Below, piece after piece: positions 40,845 to 49,545 of a DNA stretch of 64,000 bases. The translations under genes were made by a program, and so were the position numbers. Each line of letters begins with the position of its first letter. The stretch's first letter is position 1. The stretch is from Planobispora rosea (GTDB lineage: Bacteria; Actinomycetota; Actinomycetes; Streptosporangiales; Streptosporangiaceae), in the NCBI RefSeq assembly GCF_014648175.1, contig NZ_BMQP01000007.1, positions 124,001-188,000 of the forward strand. The letters are read 5' to 3'. Under the pieces are notes generated by a model, which worked only from the letters and a program-made list of their open reading frames with translations, was not told where the DNA came from and did not search any database.

Positions 40845-43442
40845 GTGGAATTTCGCATTATGGGCGCGCTCGACGTGCGGGACGGTACGCAGGATCGCAC
40901 CCCGACCGCACCCAAGCACCGGGATCTGCTGACGGTGTTCATCCTGAACGCCCGCCGCCCGCTGACCGTGGAACGGCTGCGCGCGCTGCTGTGGCCGCGT
41001 GAGGGGGGCGAGCGCTCCGACTCCCTCGTGCGCGGGTACATCGGTCAGCTCCGGCAGCTGATCGGCAAAGACGTGATCACCACGGTCTCCGGGACCTACA
41101 CGCTGGCCATCGGCGAGGACCAGCTCGACGTCGACCGCTTCCGGCGGCTCGTGGCGAGCGGGAGGCGCGACGACCTGGTCGAGGCCCTCGCCCTGTGGCG
41201 GGGACCCGTGCTGGCGGACGTGGATCCCGACGCCGAGCGCTGGGCCGAGACCGGACGGCTCCGCGAGGAACTGGAAGAACTGCGTCTGCTGGCGCTCGAA
41301 CGCCGCATCGGTCTCGACCTGGACGCGGGCCGCCACCGTGAGACCCTCGCCGAGCTGCGGAACCTGGTGCGGCGATACCCCCTCTGGCAGCGCTTCCGCG
41401 GCCAGTACATGCTCGCGCTCTACCGCAGCGGACGCCGGGTGGACGCCCTGGCCGCCTACTCGGCGTTGCGCGACGAACTCGACGACGGACACGCCATCGA
41501 GCCCGACCCCGGGCTCCAGCTGCTCTACCACCGGATGCTCCACGACGACGCCTCCCTGCACGTCTCCGCGGGCCCGCCGGTGCTCCTGCCCCACGACGTG
41601 TCCCACTTCACCGACCGGCAGGACCTGATCGACCGGGTGATAGGTGGGCAGGTCGTCGTCCATGGCCCCGTGGGCGTGGGCAAGTCGGCGCTTGCCCTCC
41701 ACGCCGCGTGGCGGCACCGGGAGTCGTTCCCCGACGGGATCCTGTACGCGGACATGCGTGAGACGGCCTCGCCCGCGGCGGTGCTGGAGGACTTCCTGCG
41801 CTGGCTCGGCTGCCCCGCCCAGGCCGTTCCCGCCACCGTCGACCAGCGCGAGCGGCTGTTGCGCACGTACACGGCCAACCGGCGGCTGCTCGTGCTGCTC
41901 GACAACGCCGCGGACGAGGCCCAGGTCCGGCCGCTGCTGACGGCCTGTCCCACAGTGGTGACGAGCCGGTCCGCGCTCGGCGGCCTCACCGGTGCCACCC
42001 GGGTGCCGGTCGGCGTGCTCGACGACGATTCCGCGAAGGACCTGCTGGTGAAACTGATCGGCCCCGACCGGGGGTCCGACCGGGAGGATGTGTCGAAACT
42101 CGTCCACATCTGTGGCGGGCTGCCCATCGCGCTGCGCATCACGGGGTCCCGGCTGGCCTCCCGGCCCGACTGGACCGCCGGTTACCTGGTAGGCCTGCTG
42201 GAGGACGAGCGTAACCGGCTCGACAGACTGAACGCGGGTGACCAGACCCTCCGCAGCGTGTTCTCCATCGGATACGACGGGCTGCCGGAGACGGCCCGCC
42301 GTACGCTGCGGTCACTCGGTGCGCTGTCGGCCCCCGACGTCGCCGACTGGGTGGCCGCCCGGCTCGGCGGCGGAGCGGAGACGCTGGTGGAGGCGGGCCT
42401 GCTGGAGACGCATGTGATCGACGTCGCGGGTCAGGCGCGTTACCGGCTGCACCACCTGACCCGGCTGTTCGCCCGCGAACTCCTGGACGAGAAGTCCGTC
42501 CCCGATGTCCTGTCCGACCTTTTCGCCGTGGCCATGGCCCGCGTTCAGGCCTCACGCTTCTCCCTGGTCTCCGGCGATCTCCGGACGGCATCCGCCACCG
42601 GGGACATCCGTGAATCGGTCGAGTGGCTGCTCGCCGAGCGGGCATTCCTGACCGGCCTCGTCGCCGACCTGCACGGGGCGGCGCTGGACGATGAGTGCTG
42701 GAGGCTCGCGCACCTGCTCACGCCGTTCCTCGAACGGCACCGCTTCCTCGACGACTGGCGTCACGTGAGCGAGACCGCGCTGGATGCCGCCCGGCGCGCG
42801 GGGAACGTCCGGGGTGAGGCGCTGATCCTGCGCGACCAGGGTGACCTGCACCGCGCGGAACGGCGCTGGGACCTGGCCCACGACCGCCTCAGGCTCGCCC
42901 TCGGCATCTTCCTGCGGGAGGGCGGCGGCGGAGACCTGGCACGGGTCAGACGCAGGCTCGGCCATGTCCAACTCGAACTCGGCGAGGTGGGCAGAGCCCT
43001 GCTCACCCTCACCAGGTGCCTCGACTCCGCTGAGAACCCGAGGGACGCCGCGGAGACGCTCCACGCCCTCGGCGTCACGCTGAAGCGCGGTGAGCGCATG
43101 GACGAGGCCGCGGACCGGCTGGCCGCGTCGGCGGAGCTGTTCGCCGGCCTGGGCGACCGGCTCCGCCAGGCCGACGCGCTGGTCGAGCTGGCCGCCGTAC
43201 AGCTCGCGCAGAACCTGACCTCCGATGCCAGGGAGACGGCGGAGACGGCCAGAGGCATCGCCGTACGCCTCTCCGACCGGCTGCTCAACGCTCACGCGCT
43301 GCTGGCGCTCGCACGCGTCAACCTCGCGGAGGACGCCACCGACCGGGCGCGGGACCTGGCCGGGGAAGCACAGAAGATCTTCGAGGAGGTCGGCGACGAC
43401 CGGGGCAGGAGCGAGGCTCTGGACGTGCTCGCCCAGGCCTGA
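40845..43442 (+). CDS. AfsR-type SARP regulator (DNA-binding, BTAD, NTPase, TPR)
   Basis: An 865-aa transcription activator. Residues 1-95 are an OmpR-like winged helix (VEFRIMGALDVRDG, RALLWPREG, GYIGQLRQLIG). Residues ~100-245 are the BTAD (DVDRFRRLVASGRRDDLVEA, LEPDPG-like IEPDPGLQLLY). A P-loop GPVGVGKS is at 274-281 in an NB-ARC-like ATPase (RRLLVLLDNAADEAQVRPL). The C-terminal ~250 residues are TPR-like helices. GTG start with GGGGAA upstream. Divergent from the WD40 kinase, and followed by a small secreted protein with a SARP-type direct repeat in its promoter, recalling AfsK-AfsR-AfsS. Confidence 0.93.
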   Translation: MEFRIMGALDVRDGTQDRTPTAPKHRDLLTVFILNARRPLTVERLRALLWPREGGERSDSLVRGYIGQLRQLIGKDVITTVSGTYTLAIGEDQLDVDRFRRLVASGRRDDLVEALALWRGPVLADVDPDAERWAETGRLREELEELRLLALERRIGLDLDAGRHRETLAELRNLVRRYPLWQRFRGQYMLALYRSGRRVDALAAYSALRDELDDGHAIEPDPGLQLLYHRMLHDDASLHVSAGPPVLLPHDVSHFTDRQDLIDRVIGGQVVVHGPVGVGKSALALHAAWRHRESFPDGILYADMRETASPAAVLEDFLRWLGCPAQAVPATVDQRERLLRTYTANRRLLVLLDNAADEAQVRPLLTACPTVVTSRSALGGLTGATRVPVGVLDDDSAKDLLVKLIGPDRGSDREDVSKLVHICGGLPIALRITGSRLASRPDWTAGYLVGLLEDERNRLDRLNAGDQTLRSVFSIGYDGLPETARRTLRSLGALSAPDVADWVAARLGGGAETLVEAGLLETHVIDVAGQARYRLHHLTRLFARELLDEKSVPDVLSDLFAVAMARVQASRFSLVSGDLRTASATGDIRESVEWLLAERAFLTGLVADLHGAALDDECWRLAHLLTPFLERHRFLDDWRHVSETALDAARRAGNVRGEALILRDQGDLHRAERRWDLAHDRLRLALGIFLREGGGGDLARVRRRLGHVQLELGEVGRALLTLTRCLDSAENPRDAAETLHALGVTLKRGERMDEAADRLAASAELFAGLGDRLRQADALVELAAVQLAQNLTSDARETAETARGIAVRLSDRLLNAHALLALARVNLAEDATDRARDLAGEAQKIFEEVGDDRGRSEALDVLAQA

Positions 43443-43447
43443 CAAAT

Positions 43448-43482
43448 CCTCAACATCCCCTCAACACGCCCCGGCCTACCTT
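43448..43482 (+). promoter_or_regulatory. SARP-type direct repeat and -10 box
   Basis: CCTCAACA occurs at 43448-43455 and again at 43459-43466, exactly 11 bp apart, followed 10 bp later by a -10-like TACCTT (43477-43482). SARP regulators bind heptamer direct repeats with 11-bp periodicity placed a short distance upstream of the -10. A weaker third unit (CTGACAA) overlaps the stop codon of the regulator gene. The next gene starts at 43515. Confidence 0.6.
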
Positions 43483-43514
43483 CCTCTCATCCGCACGACA
43501 AGAGAGGAAACGAC

Positions 43515-44000
43515 ATGGGACTGAACGCGAAACTGAGCACCGCGCTCGTCGCCGGGGTGCTCGCGACGGGCGTGGCGGCCACCACTGCCCACGCCGCCGC
43601 CCCGCAGACCGCTCCGGTCGCCGCCGAGGCCGCCGCCACCGCGGCGAGCCTGAACCTCAGCGGCAACTGCTCGGCCGCCCGCGGCAACTACGGCAATCTC
43701 AAGGCCTACTACTACACCAGGGGCCGCAACGACATCTTCAACCGGATGAACTGGTATCTCGGCGGCCCCGGCCTGCGGGACCGGAACAACGTCACCCTCC
43801 GGCTCCGGGAGCACCTCAACGGCCGATCCGACCGGACGCTCTGGAAGTGGGTCTCGGGGGACAACGTCAGGAAGGGCACCGGCGGGATCTCCCTGAACGA
43901 AGCGGTCCCCCGCAGGGCCAAGGTCCACGCCGACTTCACCTTCGTCTTCGACCGCCGTGGCAACGACCCGCGCTGCTCCGGCCGTACCAACAGCGTCTGA
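43515..44000 (+). CDS. Small secreted protein downstream of the SARP gene
   Basis: A 161-aa protein of unknown function. Sec signal peptide about 1-28 (hydrophobic ALVAGVLATGVAATTAHA). The mature region has an Ala-rich start, then a basic, aromatic domain with two cysteines (NCSAARGNYG and PRCSGR) that may form a disulfide. It is rich in Asn and Arg (LRDRNNVTLRLREHLNGR). GAGAGGAAACGAC precedes the ATG. It lies 72 nt after the SARP gene and ends before a strong hairpin, so it may be a monocistronic SARP target. No family recognised. Confidence 0.72.
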   Translation: MGLNAKLSTALVAGVLATGVAATTAHAAAPQTAPVAAEAAATAASLNLSGNCSAARGNYGNLKAYYYTRGRNDIFNRMNWYLGGPGLRDRNNVTLRLREHLNGRSDRTLWKWVSGDNVRKGTGGISLNEAVPRRAKVHADFTFVFDRRGNDPRCSGRTNSV

Positions 44001-44018
44001 TCCCGCACGCTCTGTGAA

Positions 44019-44045
44019 CGCGGGGGCCGGGACCCGGCCCCCGCG
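44019..44045 (+). terminator. Perfect 13-bp hairpin after the small secreted protein gene
   Basis: CGCGGGGGCCGGG (44019-44031) pairs with CCCGGCCCCCGCG (44033-44045) around a single A (3-5 nt effective loop), 18 nt after the stop codon. Very stable; no U-run. It should separate this gene from the lipoprotein gene. Confidence 0.8.
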
Positions 44046-44067
44046 TCCGGTCCCACCGGAGACGATC

Positions 44068-45138
44068 ATGATCTTAAGAACGACGGTCCGGACCGCCGCC
44101 GCCCTGCCGGCCGCCCTGCTGGCGCTCGTCGCCTGCACCCCCGCGCCGGTCGCCGCCCCGCCTCGCCCGCCCGTCCCCGAACCCGCTCCGGTACTGGTCG
44201 CCGCGTCCCGCGAAGGGGCCATCGTGCTCGACCCGCGGAGCGAATCGTTCCTCGGCCTCACCCGGACGGGGCAGCGGGCCTGGCAGGACCGTAGGGCCTT
44301 CCACAGCGGCGCCCAGGCCCTCTGCCTGGCGCGCTGCCCGGACGCGGTCTTCTCCGGGACCTGGAAGCCCACCGGCCCCGACCCCGCCCCCTGGACACGC
44401 ACCGGAGCGAGCGTTCGGCCCTTCGGAAAGTCCTCCTCCCCCATCCGCCGGATCCTGACCGCACGCACCGCCTCCGACTCCGTGATCGCCGAAGGGCCTG
44501 CCGGCGGAGCGGGGTGGTTGCGCCTGATCCGCCCGGCCGGCAAGCCCGTCCGGGTACCGGTACCCCTGACGGCGGACGTGCTCTGGGTCGAAGACGCGGG
44601 CCGGACGACCGCGCTCGCGGTGGCCACCGACCGGGTGCTGTGGTTCGGCCGTGACCGCGACGGCTGGCGCCTGCTCCGCGGCGGGCTGCCCGCCGCGAGG
44701 ACCTGGGGCGCCTGTACGGCCGGCGACGGCGAACTGTCCGTGCTCCTCGGGGACACACCCCGCCTGGTACTCGGGCGCGAGCGCACGGTACCGCTCAGAA
44801 CCGACCTGGAGGTACCCGGCGAATGCGCCGCCGGCCGGGAGAGCGCCGTAATCGTCTCCCGTTGGAAGGACGAGTCCGGCAGACCGTTCACGGCCATCCG
44901 CGGCGTGGACACCTCGGGCGCGCAGACCTGGGCCCGCGATCTCCCCGCCGAGGCGCAGGTCCGGGCGGATCCCTCCGGCAGGCGTTTCGCCGTCGTCCAC
45001 GACGGCACCGCCGAACTGGTCGACCAGCGGGGGCGGACGACCGCGACGTACCGGAACACGCTGTCCGCCGTCTACGCGGAGACCGGAGAACTCGTTCTGC
45101 TCCGGCAGGACTACGGAGTCCGGTGGCTGACACCATGA
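44068..45138 (+). CDS. Lipoprotein with beta-propeller-like repeats
   Basis: A 356-aa exported protein. Lipobox LVAC with Cys23 (LLALVACTPAP), then a Pro-rich linker (APPRPPVPEPAP). The rest is rich in beta strands with recurring blades (VLVAASREGAIVLDPR, DRVLWFGRDRDGWRLL, GRRFAVVHDGTAELVDQRG), resembling WD40/PQQ-type propellers without exact motifs. The ATG at 44068 has GGAG 6 nt upstream; a longer frame upstream would lack a signal peptide. Last plus-strand gene of the kinase/SARP block, convergent with nrtL. Could act as an outside sensor (inference). Confidence 0.7.
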   Translation: MILRTTVRTAAALPAALLALVACTPAPVAAPPRPPVPEPAPVLVAASREGAIVLDPRSESFLGLTRTGQRAWQDRRAFHSGAQALCLARCPDAVFSGTWKPTGPDPAPWTRTGASVRPFGKSSSPIRRILTARTASDSVIAEGPAGGAGWLRLIRPAGKPVRVPVPLTADVLWVEDAGRTTALAVATDRVLWFGRDRDGWRLLRGGLPAARTWGACTAGDGELSVLLGDTPRLVLGRERTVPLRTDLEVPGECAAGRESAVIVSRWKDESGRPFTAIRGVDTSGAQTWARDLPAEAQVRADPSGRRFAVVHDGTAELVDQRGRTTATYRNTLSAVYAETGELVLLRQDYGVRWLTP

Positions 45139-45171
45139 CGAATCGACCGCCGGCGGGCGGACGTCACCCCG

Positions 45172-45828
45172 TCACACCCGGACGGGCGCCTCCAGGCCGA
45201 GCGCTCCGAGCGCCTCCGCCAGCACGTCCCGTACGGCCCGTGCCAGCCGCACCCGCGCCGCGTGCAGCGCCGACGGCTCCTCATCGCCCACCGGCAGCGC
45301 CGGAGCCCGCTCGAAGGCGTCGTGGTAGGCCAGCGCCAGCTGCTCGGCGTAGGCCGCCCAGCCCGGGTCGCGGCTCACCCGCCGGCCCGGGACCTCCGCC
45401 AGGAGCCTGAGCACCGCCCGATCCCGGCTCCCGGACAGCGCCTCCGGGCGGAACTCCCCCGGCACGCCCAGCTCGGCGGCCCAGCGCTGGACGGCGACCG
45501 CCCGCGCGTGGGCGTAGCCGACGACGAAGCCCGGGTTCTCCCAGGTCCCCGGGGAGAACGCCCACGGCGGCTCTCCGGCGGTCCCGCCGGCCGGTGGGCC
45601 GATCTCCTCCAGCAGCTCCCCGGGAACGGCCACCGCGATCTCCAGGAAGCCGTTGGCCCGGACCCGTACGGCCGCCACCCCGGGCAGCGCGCGCACCCGC
45701 CCGGCCAGCTCCTCCGGCGGCTCACCCCGGCGCAGCGCGGCCGGGGAGACGTAGAGCGCCTCCCCGGCCCACGTCCCCTGCGGGGTGGGCGGCATTCCGA
45801 GGATCTCGCCGAGACGGCCGGGGGTCAC
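45172..45828 (-). CDS. nrtL: ArgS-related anticodon-binding protein (NrtL)
   Basis: A 218-aa protein resembling pieces of arginyl-tRNA synthetase without the catalytic core. The C-terminal half is a DALR anticodon-binding-like helical domain (AVLRLLAEVPGRRVSRDPGW, LHAARVRLARAVRDVLAEAL, LGLEAPVRV). The N-terminal part (TPGRLGEILG, VRVRANGFLEIAV) resembles the ArgS N-terminal domain. In actinobacteria nrtL is normally directly upstream of lysA; here it lies 8.9 kb away, beyond the kinase/SARP block. GTG start, 15 nt after the B3 glycosyltransferase gene. No aminoacylation activity expected; role unknown. Confidence 0.8.
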   Translation of the reverse strand: MTPGRLGEILGMPPTPQGTWAGEALYVSPAALRRGEPPEELAGRVRALPGVAAVRVRANGFLEIAVAVPGELLEEIGPPAGGTAGEPPWAFSPGTWENPGFVVGYAHARAVAVQRWAAELGVPGEFRPEALSGSRDRAVLRLLAEVPGRRVSRDPGWAAYAEQLALAYHDAFERAPALPVGDEEPSALHAARVRLARAVRDVLAEALGALGLEAPVRV

Positions 45829-45843
45829 TCCCTGCCCGGCCCT

Positions 45844-47766
45844 CTATACGAAGGCGTGCGGCTCGGCGGGGCCGTACGCGACGAGCTGGGAGGAGCCGAG
45901 CAGCCAGCGGTCCTGGTCACGGAGCCGGACGTAGCCGTACCGGTCGGCGGAGAAGACCTTGATCCCGTCGGCCCGGCACTGCCGCATCAGCACCTCGTCC
46001 CAGCCCTCGGAGACGTCGGCGAAGCCGATGGAGCGCAGCACGGTCCTGCGGGCCAGGAGGGTGGCCCCGGCGACGTCGGGAACGTAGGAGTACTCGGCGG
46101 CGGGATGGCGCAGCACGGTCGCGGCGACGTCCCGCAGATGCGCGATGTACGCGGCCTTGCCGACGATGTCGGCGGTGGTGAACAGGAAGGCGCGGGACAG
46201 GTCGGTCAGATAGTGCTCACCGTAGGCGTCCTGGCCGTCCATGACCGCCACCAGATCGCCCTCGCACAGGTCCAGCGCGCGGTTGAGCATGCTCCCCAGG
46301 GACAGCTCCGGGTCGGTACGGCGGACCGCGACGTCCACCCGCTCGGACACGGCGGCGCGGGCTCTGGCCTCGGCGTCGGGGGCGTCCGACAGCAGCACCA
46401 GCTGCACGACGCCCTTCTGCGGCGCGACCTGGGCCAGCGTGTGGTCGAGGTCGCCCCGGTCAATCATGATCACCGAGATGTTCAGCGTCGCGCGGGCGCT
46501 GGGCAGGCCGATGGCGTCGAGCAGCTCGTCGACCTTCTGCGTCATCGTGCCGGAGGTGTAGGCCTGCCGGAGGGCGACGTGCGCCCGGCGCTCGTCGGGC
46601 TCGGTCCCGATCGGGGTGCCGCAGGCGGCCAGCTCCGCCATCCGCCAGAGCTCGGTCCCGGGCGGGCAGTCCACGGCCCTGGGCCAGCGGTAGGAGGTGA
46701 GCACGTCCGGATACGACAGGTGCGCGGGGAGCAGCTCCTCCAGGGTGAGCACCCGGTCGAACCGGTCCCCGGCCAGCGGCAGGGGGTTGTGCACACGCGG
46801 CTGGATCGCGAAGGGCAGCAGCCCCAGGGACGGCTCCCGGCGCCCCGGCCCCCGCTCGGCCTCCCCGGCCGCCAGCGCGGCGCCCCACGCGCCGACCGTC
46901 GCGGGCAGCGCGGTGACGATGTGCTCGAACAGCGCGGCGGCCGGGGCGAAGTCCGCGACCTCGCCGTGGGTGTGCCAGAAGACGGTACGGATGCCCCGCT
47001 CGGCGCACCATGCCAGCAGGGAGCGCAGGCCGCTGAACCCGCCGTCCCGGTCCCGCAGCTCCTCGGCCCACGGCCCCTCGGTGACCGACTCCACCAGCAG
47101 CAGGTGCGGCACCTCGGCGGCCAGCACACGGGTGAAGTCCCGCGGCGTGAACCCGGTGGTCTGCCGCCACTCGTAGCGCAGCAGCGCCTCGGCGTGCGGC
47201 TCGGCGACGACCGCCGCGGTCAGGTGCGGGCGGGTGTTCGGGCCGGTGGGAATGCGGAAGGGCTTGAGCTTGACGGACTTCCCGCCGACCGTCCGGGTCG
47301 TCGCGGTGGCCTGGAAGGCCGCTCCGGGAACCTGCCTCGCCTCGCTCTTCGGCTGCGCCACGGGCTGGCGCTTGGGCGCGACCGGGCGCTTGGCGGGCTT
47401 GGCCGCGCCGCGCAGGCCGCGCGCCAGCCGCACCGGGTTGCTCTTGCCCGTCTTGATCGCGTCACCGATCCGGGACCAGCGCGCCATCTGCACCGACGAG
47501 AGCTTCCACCGGGCCACCTCGGCCTGGTACCGCTGCTCGGCCAGATCCCGGCGGAGTTTGCCCTCGACCGCCTCAGCCGCCTCCAGACGGCTCTCGGTCT
47601 CCTTCAGCCGCTCTTGGAGGACGCGCGCCTCCTCGGCCGCGCGCTCGGCCTCCGCGGCCCTCGCCTGCGCCGCGTCGAGCAGTCTGGCCAGCTCGGCGGC
47701 CCGCTCCGCCTGGGCCATGGCCTCCCGCAGCGCCTGCCGCGTGCTCTCGAGTTGCTCGCCCGCCAC
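45844..47766 (-). CDS. Coiled-coil / CgeB-like / GT-A protein (type B3)
   Basis: A 640-aa protein with three parts. Residues ~1-90 are a long coiled coil (LESTRQALREAMAQAERAAE onward). A basic, Lys/Pro-rich linker (KRPVAPKRQPVAQPK) follows. Residues ~160-390 resemble the CgeB/spore-maturation glycosyltransferase family (EVPHLLLVESVTEGPW, GIRTVFWHTHGEVADF, FAIQPRVHNPL, AACGTPIG). Residues ~410-640 are a GT-A-like domain related to B1/B2 (LNISVIMIDRGDLDHTLAQV) in which the acidic DDDDWYG site is MDGQDAYG. GTG start with GGAGG 5 nt before. Divergent from the AsnB-like gene; upstream of nrtL. Confidence 0.75.
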   Translation of the reverse strand: MAGEQLESTRQALREAMAQAERAAELARLLDAAQARAAEAERAAEEARVLQERLKETESRLEAAEAVEGKLRRDLAEQRYQAEVARWKLSSVQMARWSRIGDAIKTGKSNPVRLARGLRGAAKPAKRPVAPKRQPVAQPKSEARQVPGAAFQATATTRTVGGKSVKLKPFRIPTGPNTRPHLTAAVVAEPHAEALLRYEWRQTTGFTPRDFTRVLAAEVPHLLLVESVTEGPWAEELRDRDGGFSGLRSLLAWCAERGIRTVFWHTHGEVADFAPAAALFEHIVTALPATVGAWGAALAAGEAERGPGRREPSLGLLPFAIQPRVHNPLPLAGDRFDRVLTLEELLPAHLSYPDVLTSYRWPRAVDCPPGTELWRMAELAACGTPIGTEPDERRAHVALRQAYTSGTMTQKVDELLDAIGLPSARATLNISVIMIDRGDLDHTLAQVAPQKGVVQLVLLSDAPDAEARARAAVSERVDVAVRRTDPELSLGSMLNRALDLCEGDLVAVMDGQDAYGEHYLTDLSRAFLFTTADIVGKAAYIAHLRDVAATVLRHPAAEYSYVPDVAGATLLARRTVLRSIGFADVSEGWDEVLMRQCRADGIKVFSADRYGYVRLRDQDRWLLGSSQLVAYGPAEPHAFV

Positions 47767-47775
47767 GTCGTCCTC

Positions 47776-47817
47776 CGATTGTCCTGAGCCGCGCAAAGGA
47801 TACCCTTTGGACAATCG
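47776..47817. promoter_or_regulatory. Nested inverted repeats in a divergent promoter
   Basis: CGATTGTCC (47776-47784) and GGACAATCG (47809-47817) form a perfect 9-bp inverted repeat 24 nt apart, enclosing a second one, CAAAGG (47794-47799) / CCTTTG (47804-47809) with a 4-nt spacer. The 72-bp gap separates the B3 and AsnB-like genes. A plus-strand promoter fits inside: TTGTCC (47779-47784), 16-bp spacer, TACCCT (47801-47806). Confidence 0.62.
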
Positions 47818-47838
47818 CGACACGGAGGAGTCAGCACG

Positions 47839-49545
47839 GTGCAGTGGCCGACGTTCAATGTGAGGCCGTACGTCTGCGGCGGCATCGGCCGGCTCGACGA
47901 GGGTGCCCTGACGGCCCTGCGCGAGGCCGGGCCCCGCGTCCGGCCCGCGCTGCGGACCCCGGGCGCGGCGCTGTTCAGCTCGTCCCCGCTGCCGCCGTAC
48001 GCCAAAGGGCCGGGCCGGGGGCCCGCCGCGAGCCTCGCCGAGAGCGCCGCCCAGGACGCCGGCCCGTGGGCGTTCTCCTGGGGCGAGCGCCGTCCCGGCG
48101 GCGCGGCGCCGTGGATCACCGTGGCGGAGACCTACGAGACTCCCGGGCTGATCGACGACGGCGAGCGGATCACGCTCCACGCCGGCGGGCTCGGCCTGGT
48201 GGACGTCTACTACCTGGTCCAGGGCGAGGCGGTCTACTTCTCCTCCCTGCTGGAGCCGCTGCTCTCCCTCGCGCGCACGCCGTACGAGATCAACTGGGAC
48301 GCCTGGGCCGCGATCATCCAGGTCACCTTCCCGCTCCGCGACGACACTCCGTACACGCAGGTCAGGCGATTGGCCGGGGCGAGCGCCCTGGTCTGGGACA
48401 AGCGGGCCGAGCGGCTCTCCACCGACCGGCGGCTCCCGCGCTGGCTGCGCGAGGAGCCGGTCGAGGCGGGACGGACCGCCGGAGAGCTCCTGGAGATCCT
48501 GCACGAGGTCTACAAGGAGTTCGACGGGCGCCCGCTGCTGGTGCCGGTCAGCGGCGGCTACGACTCGCGGCTGCTGTGCTCGGTGGCCGTGGCCCGGGGC
48601 GCGGACGTCGAGTCGTGGACGACCAGCCCGGACGACGGCACCGACACCGACATCGCCTTCGCCAAGGCGATCACGCGTGAGCTCGGGGTACGGCACCGCG
48701 TGATCGACCAGGATCCGGCGGCCTATCCCGCCGACGCCCTGGCCGTCGCCCGCCGCCTGGAGTTCCTGACCCCGCACCACGCCTGGTACGCGCCGTTCGC
48801 CCGCGAGGTGCACCGGGCCGGGCGGACCCTGGTGGACGGCCTGGCCGGCGGTCCGCTGCTGAAGAACTTCATGGTCAGCGGGGCCGCGCTGACCGCCTCC
48901 ACGCAGGCCGAGCGGAAGGCCGCGCTGCTCGGGTCGCTCGCCCTGGGCGCCCCGTCGGTGCCGTTCCTGTCCGAGCAGGCGGAGGAGTGGATCACCTCGT
49001 CGGTGCGCACCGCGTTCACCCAGGCGACCTCCCCGCTCAACGGGCACCGGGCCGAGCTGCCGCTGTCGGTCCTGCACACCCGCACCGCCCGGGGCATCGC
49101 CCGCTCCGCCGTCAACCTGGTCGGTCCCGAGGTGTCGTTCGCGGCGCCGTTCATGCACCCCGACTTCTTCGACGCCGCCCTCTCGGTGGGCGTGGCCCGC
49201 AAGGACGGCGGGAAGTTCTACCGCGAGCTGCTGCACACGGCCAACCCGCGCGTGGCCGCGCTCCCCTCGACCAACGTGGTCAAGCAGCCGCTCCAGCGGG
49301 TCCCGCTCCGCTCGGCCGCCGCGCCCGCCCGCGCCTACGGGCACGAGATGCTGACCCGGGTCGCGCGGACGGTGCCGTCGCTGCTGTCGGAGCGGCTGCA
49401 CGAGGTGGTCGCCGAGGGGCCGGACGCGCTGGCCCGCTTCAACGGCTGGAACGACCGGTTCTGGGTGCGCAGCCTGGTGCTGTTCGGCGCCTGGCTGGGC
49501 GACTACGCCGACCGTCTCCCGGACCTCACCCCGCCCTGGGACTGA
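47839..49545 (+). CDS. Asparagine-synthase-like PP-loop enzyme lacking a glutaminase Cys
   Basis: A 568-aa protein. The N-terminal ~200 residues resemble the Ntn fold of AsnB (DVYYLVQGEAVYFSSLLEPL) but the essential Cys2 is missing (MQWPTFNVRP), so ammonia release from glutamine is not expected. The synthetase domain has the PP-loop SGGYDSR at 238-244, then TSPDDGTDTDIAFAKAI and DGLAGGPLLKNF. Related proteins occur in glycan and natural-product clusters, where they amidate or adenylate carboxylates. GTG start with GGAGGAG 9 nt upstream. Divergent from the B3 gene, so a shared pathway is likely. Substrate unknown. Confidence 0.78.
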   Translation: MQWPTFNVRPYVCGGIGRLDEGALTALREAGPRVRPALRTPGAALFSSSPLPPYAKGPGRGPAASLAESAAQDAGPWAFSWGERRPGGAAPWITVAETYETPGLIDDGERITLHAGGLGLVDVYYLVQGEAVYFSSLLEPLLSLARTPYEINWDAWAAIIQVTFPLRDDTPYTQVRRLAGASALVWDKRAERLSTDRRLPRWLREEPVEAGRTAGELLEILHEVYKEFDGRPLLVPVSGGYDSRLLCSVAVARGADVESWTTSPDDGTDTDIAFAKAITRELGVRHRVIDQDPAAYPADALAVARRLEFLTPHHAWYAPFAREVHRAGRTLVDGLAGGPLLKNFMVSGAALTASTQAERKAALLGSLALGAPSVPFLSEQAEEWITSSVRTAFTQATSPLNGHRAELPLSVLHTRTARGIARSAVNLVGPEVSFAAPFMHPDFFDAALSVGVARKDGGKFYRELLHTANPRVAALPSTNVVKQPLQRVPLRSAAAPARAYGHEMLTRVARTVPSLLSERLHEVVAEGPDALARFNGWNDRFWVRSLVLFGAWLGDYADRLPDLTPPWD

